Source: an uncultured Roseburia sp.
GTDB taxonomy: Bacteria > Bacillota > Clostridia > Lachnospirales > Lachnospiraceae
NCBI GenBank assembly: GCA_947644305.1
Contig: CANRYS010000001.1
Coordinates: forward strand, 62,001 to 126,000
Direction of reading: 5' to 3'
DNA length: 64,000 bases
The position numbers and the translations under genes are program-made. Shown here piece after piece: positions 62,899 to 64,000 of the stretch. The notes under the pieces are model-generated. The model made no database searches. It had not been told where the DNA came from and saw nothing but the letters and a program-made list of their open reading frames with translations. Positions within the stretch are counted from its first letter, which is position 1. Each line of letters opens with the position of its first letter.

Positions 62899-63630
62899 TT
62901 ACAGCCCCTCTTCGCAGTAATACCCAAAGTAGCTCTCACGCAAAGGGTGGTATGAACCTCTGGGAAGATAAATCGTCTCTCCGTTATCCATCTGCAGTTC
63001 CCTTGTATTCAAGCTGTCTACATGCTCCAAATTGATGATATAGCTGATGCCCACTTTCACAAACTCCTGACAGCCAGCAAGCAGATCATAAATCTTCGCC
63101 ATGGTCATACGGACCTGAAGCTGCCCTCCGTCCGCCAGATAAATGTTCTGACTCTTTTTCTGCGCCTCACAAAATACGATGTCCTGCAATGACACTTTAT
63201 GGATCTTGGTGCCATTCTGCAGTGACAGACATTTTTTCTGTTCCCTTCCTACCTTTTCAAAAAGCTTATCTAGAACAGGAAACAGCTCCTTTTCCGTGAT
63301 GGGCTTGACAAAATACTGGTCCGCATTCACACGAAATGCCTCCAGTGCATATTCCGTTGAGGTAGTGGCAAAAATGATTCGGCACCCGTTTCCCATCCCG
63401 CGGAGTTCTTTCACCACATCGATGCCCAGTCTATCCGGCAGATAAATGTCCATAAATAACAGATCCGGCACATATTCTTTTTTCAGTATCTTCTGAAGCA
63501 TTTCTTCTGCATCCGTAAATCTATGGACTGAAAAATCACATGTTTTATGCTGTTTCCGATAGATTTCTAATATATGTTCCTCTTTATCTAATTCCTCTAT
63601 CTCATCATCACAAAGTGCAATATGAAACAT
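62899..63630 (-). CDS. LytTR-family response regulator
   Basis: 243 residues; ATG 63630 has AGGGG 9 nt upstream. Receiver: FHIALCDDEIEELDKEEHIL, phospho-Asp in DLLFMDIYLPDRLGIDVV, and Lys in YFVKPITEKELFPV. LytTR domain (about 135-240): LSLQNGTKIHKVSLQDIVFC and VKVGISYIINLEHVDSLN. First gene of an operon with the kinase and the chemoreceptor. Confidence 0.93.
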   Translation of the reverse strand: MFHIALCDDEIEELDKEEHILEIYRKQHKTCDFSVHRFTDAEEMLQKILKKEYVPDLLFMDIYLPDRLGIDVVKELRGMGNGCRIIFATTSTEYALEAFRVNADQYFVKPITEKELFPVLDKLFEKVGREQKKCLSLQNGTKIHKVSLQDIVFCEAQKKSQNIYLADGGQLQVRMTMAKIYDLLAGCQEFVKVGISYIINLEHVDSLNTRELQMDNGETIYLPRGSYHPLRESYFGYYCEEGL

Positions 63631-63748
63631 AATCTGTACCCCTCTTATTGTGTTTTATATATAAATATATATCATAGTTTCAACACAACATCAAGACACG
63701 ATACAAAATTAACCTGTGTCGAAACAAAATTAGCAGCCAATGCTCAAA

Positions 63749-63791
63749 AGGAGTGCATTTTTCTCTGTTTCCAAAGATAAAATGCACTCCT
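63749..63791 (-). terminator. Terminator after ribulose-phosphate epimerase
   Basis: AGGAGTGCATTTT and AAATGCACTCCT form a 12-bp stem; on the minus strand the 3' side is followed by TTTTGAG. It ends the transcript of the partial gene at the right edge. Confidence 0.8.
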
Positions 63792-63810
63792 GTATAAGTC
63801 TTGTGCTCTA

Positions 63811-64000
63811 TCAGTACTGCTCCAAAATTCTCCTGAAATTCTTCATATTCTCTTTCAAATCCCCATGGAAAACCTTGGTACCGGCAACGATCACATTGGC
63901 TCCGGCGTCCAGCACTTCCCTGACATTATCCAGATCCACCCCGCCATCCACTTCGATATCCACATCCAGATTGTGTTCCTTTATGTACTGACGCAGACGG
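63811..64000 (-). CDS. rpe: Ribulose-phosphate 3-epimerase, C-terminal part
   Basis: The last 62 codons are present; the gene continues past the window end. DVDIEVDGGVDLDNVREVLD and AGANVIVAGTKVFHGD are the conserved phosphate-binding and DGG motifs of the RPE barrel. The enzyme interconverts ribulose 5-phosphate and xylulose 5-phosphate in the pentose phosphate pathway. Upstream neighbours are outside the window. Confidence 0.93.
   Translation of the reverse strand, partial: RLRQYIKEHNLDVDIEVDGGVDLDNVREVLDAGANVIVAGTKVFHGDLKENMKNFRRILEQY

Overview
The window looks like chromosome of a low-to-mid GC Gram-positive anaerobe of the class Clostridia, most likely a gut Lachnospiraceae (inference). 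The grounds are strong AGGAGG-type ribosome sites on nearly every gene, AgrC-type GHKL kinases paired with LytTR regulators, secreted GH43 enzymes with lysine-rich Ig-like or FN3 modules, CobW/PnuC/YbjQ housekeeping genes and many small stress regulators. There is one tRNA (Pro, anticodon CGG), no rRNA and no CRISPR array.

Left end (1-4841, minus strand): a LytTR response regulator and AgrC-like kinase, a terminator, a promoter region with a perfect 12-bp direct repeat 32 bp apart, a 62-residue Cys-containing peptide that looks like a RiPP precursor, a family-2 glycosyltransferase, a transglutaminase-like protein and a radical SAM enzyme cut by the window edge. Together these read as a quorum-controlled, undescribed peptide-modification locus. 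From 4.9 to 12.5 kb lies a scarred region: remnants of an Ig-like surface protein, a ZIP transporter, a histidine kinase, an XRE regulator and a HAD phosphatase. An intact BlaI/M56 pair, an ankyrin protein, a truncated methyltransferase and an ATPase with a possible nuclease domain sit among them.

Core-like stretch (12.7-28 kb): two CobW-family GTPases, an M15 peptidase, PnuC, tRNA-Pro, a small YbjQ operon, two large secreted GH43 glycosidases, a Cys-rich small protein, an HTH-aminotransferase fusion, a TetR/MFS efflux operon, a lipoprotein and a YgjP-like metallopeptidase whose 3' end is formed by a 68-bp inverted-repeat element.

Accessory stretch (28-52 kb): a 1024-residue STAND-type NTPase with five 42-residue repeats, a MATE pump with a divergent Crp-family regulator, a WYL regulator, a ClbS/DfsB protein, a VanD-type glycopeptide-resistance set (vanY-vanH-vanD-vanX) without adjacent vanRS, and AraC and MerR/TipAS regulators with partners. 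DUF3795 proteins, oleate hydratase, an esterase, a Nudix protein and a family-4 uracil-DNA glycosylase follow.

Right end (52-64 kb): an AT-rich five-gene operon combining a GNAT acetyltransferase, an asparaginase-like protein, a TIR-asparaginase fusion, a YbaK-like/Asp-Glu-racemase-like protein and a second TIR protein. The three amino-acid-enzyme-like proteins each carry changes at catalytic positions. This suggests ligand sensors coupled to TIR NADase effectors, and it is the best candidate here for an undescribed defence system. It is followed by an XRE regulator, a chemoreceptor co-directional with a GHKL kinase and LytTR regulator, and the 3' end of ribulose-phosphate 3-epimerase.
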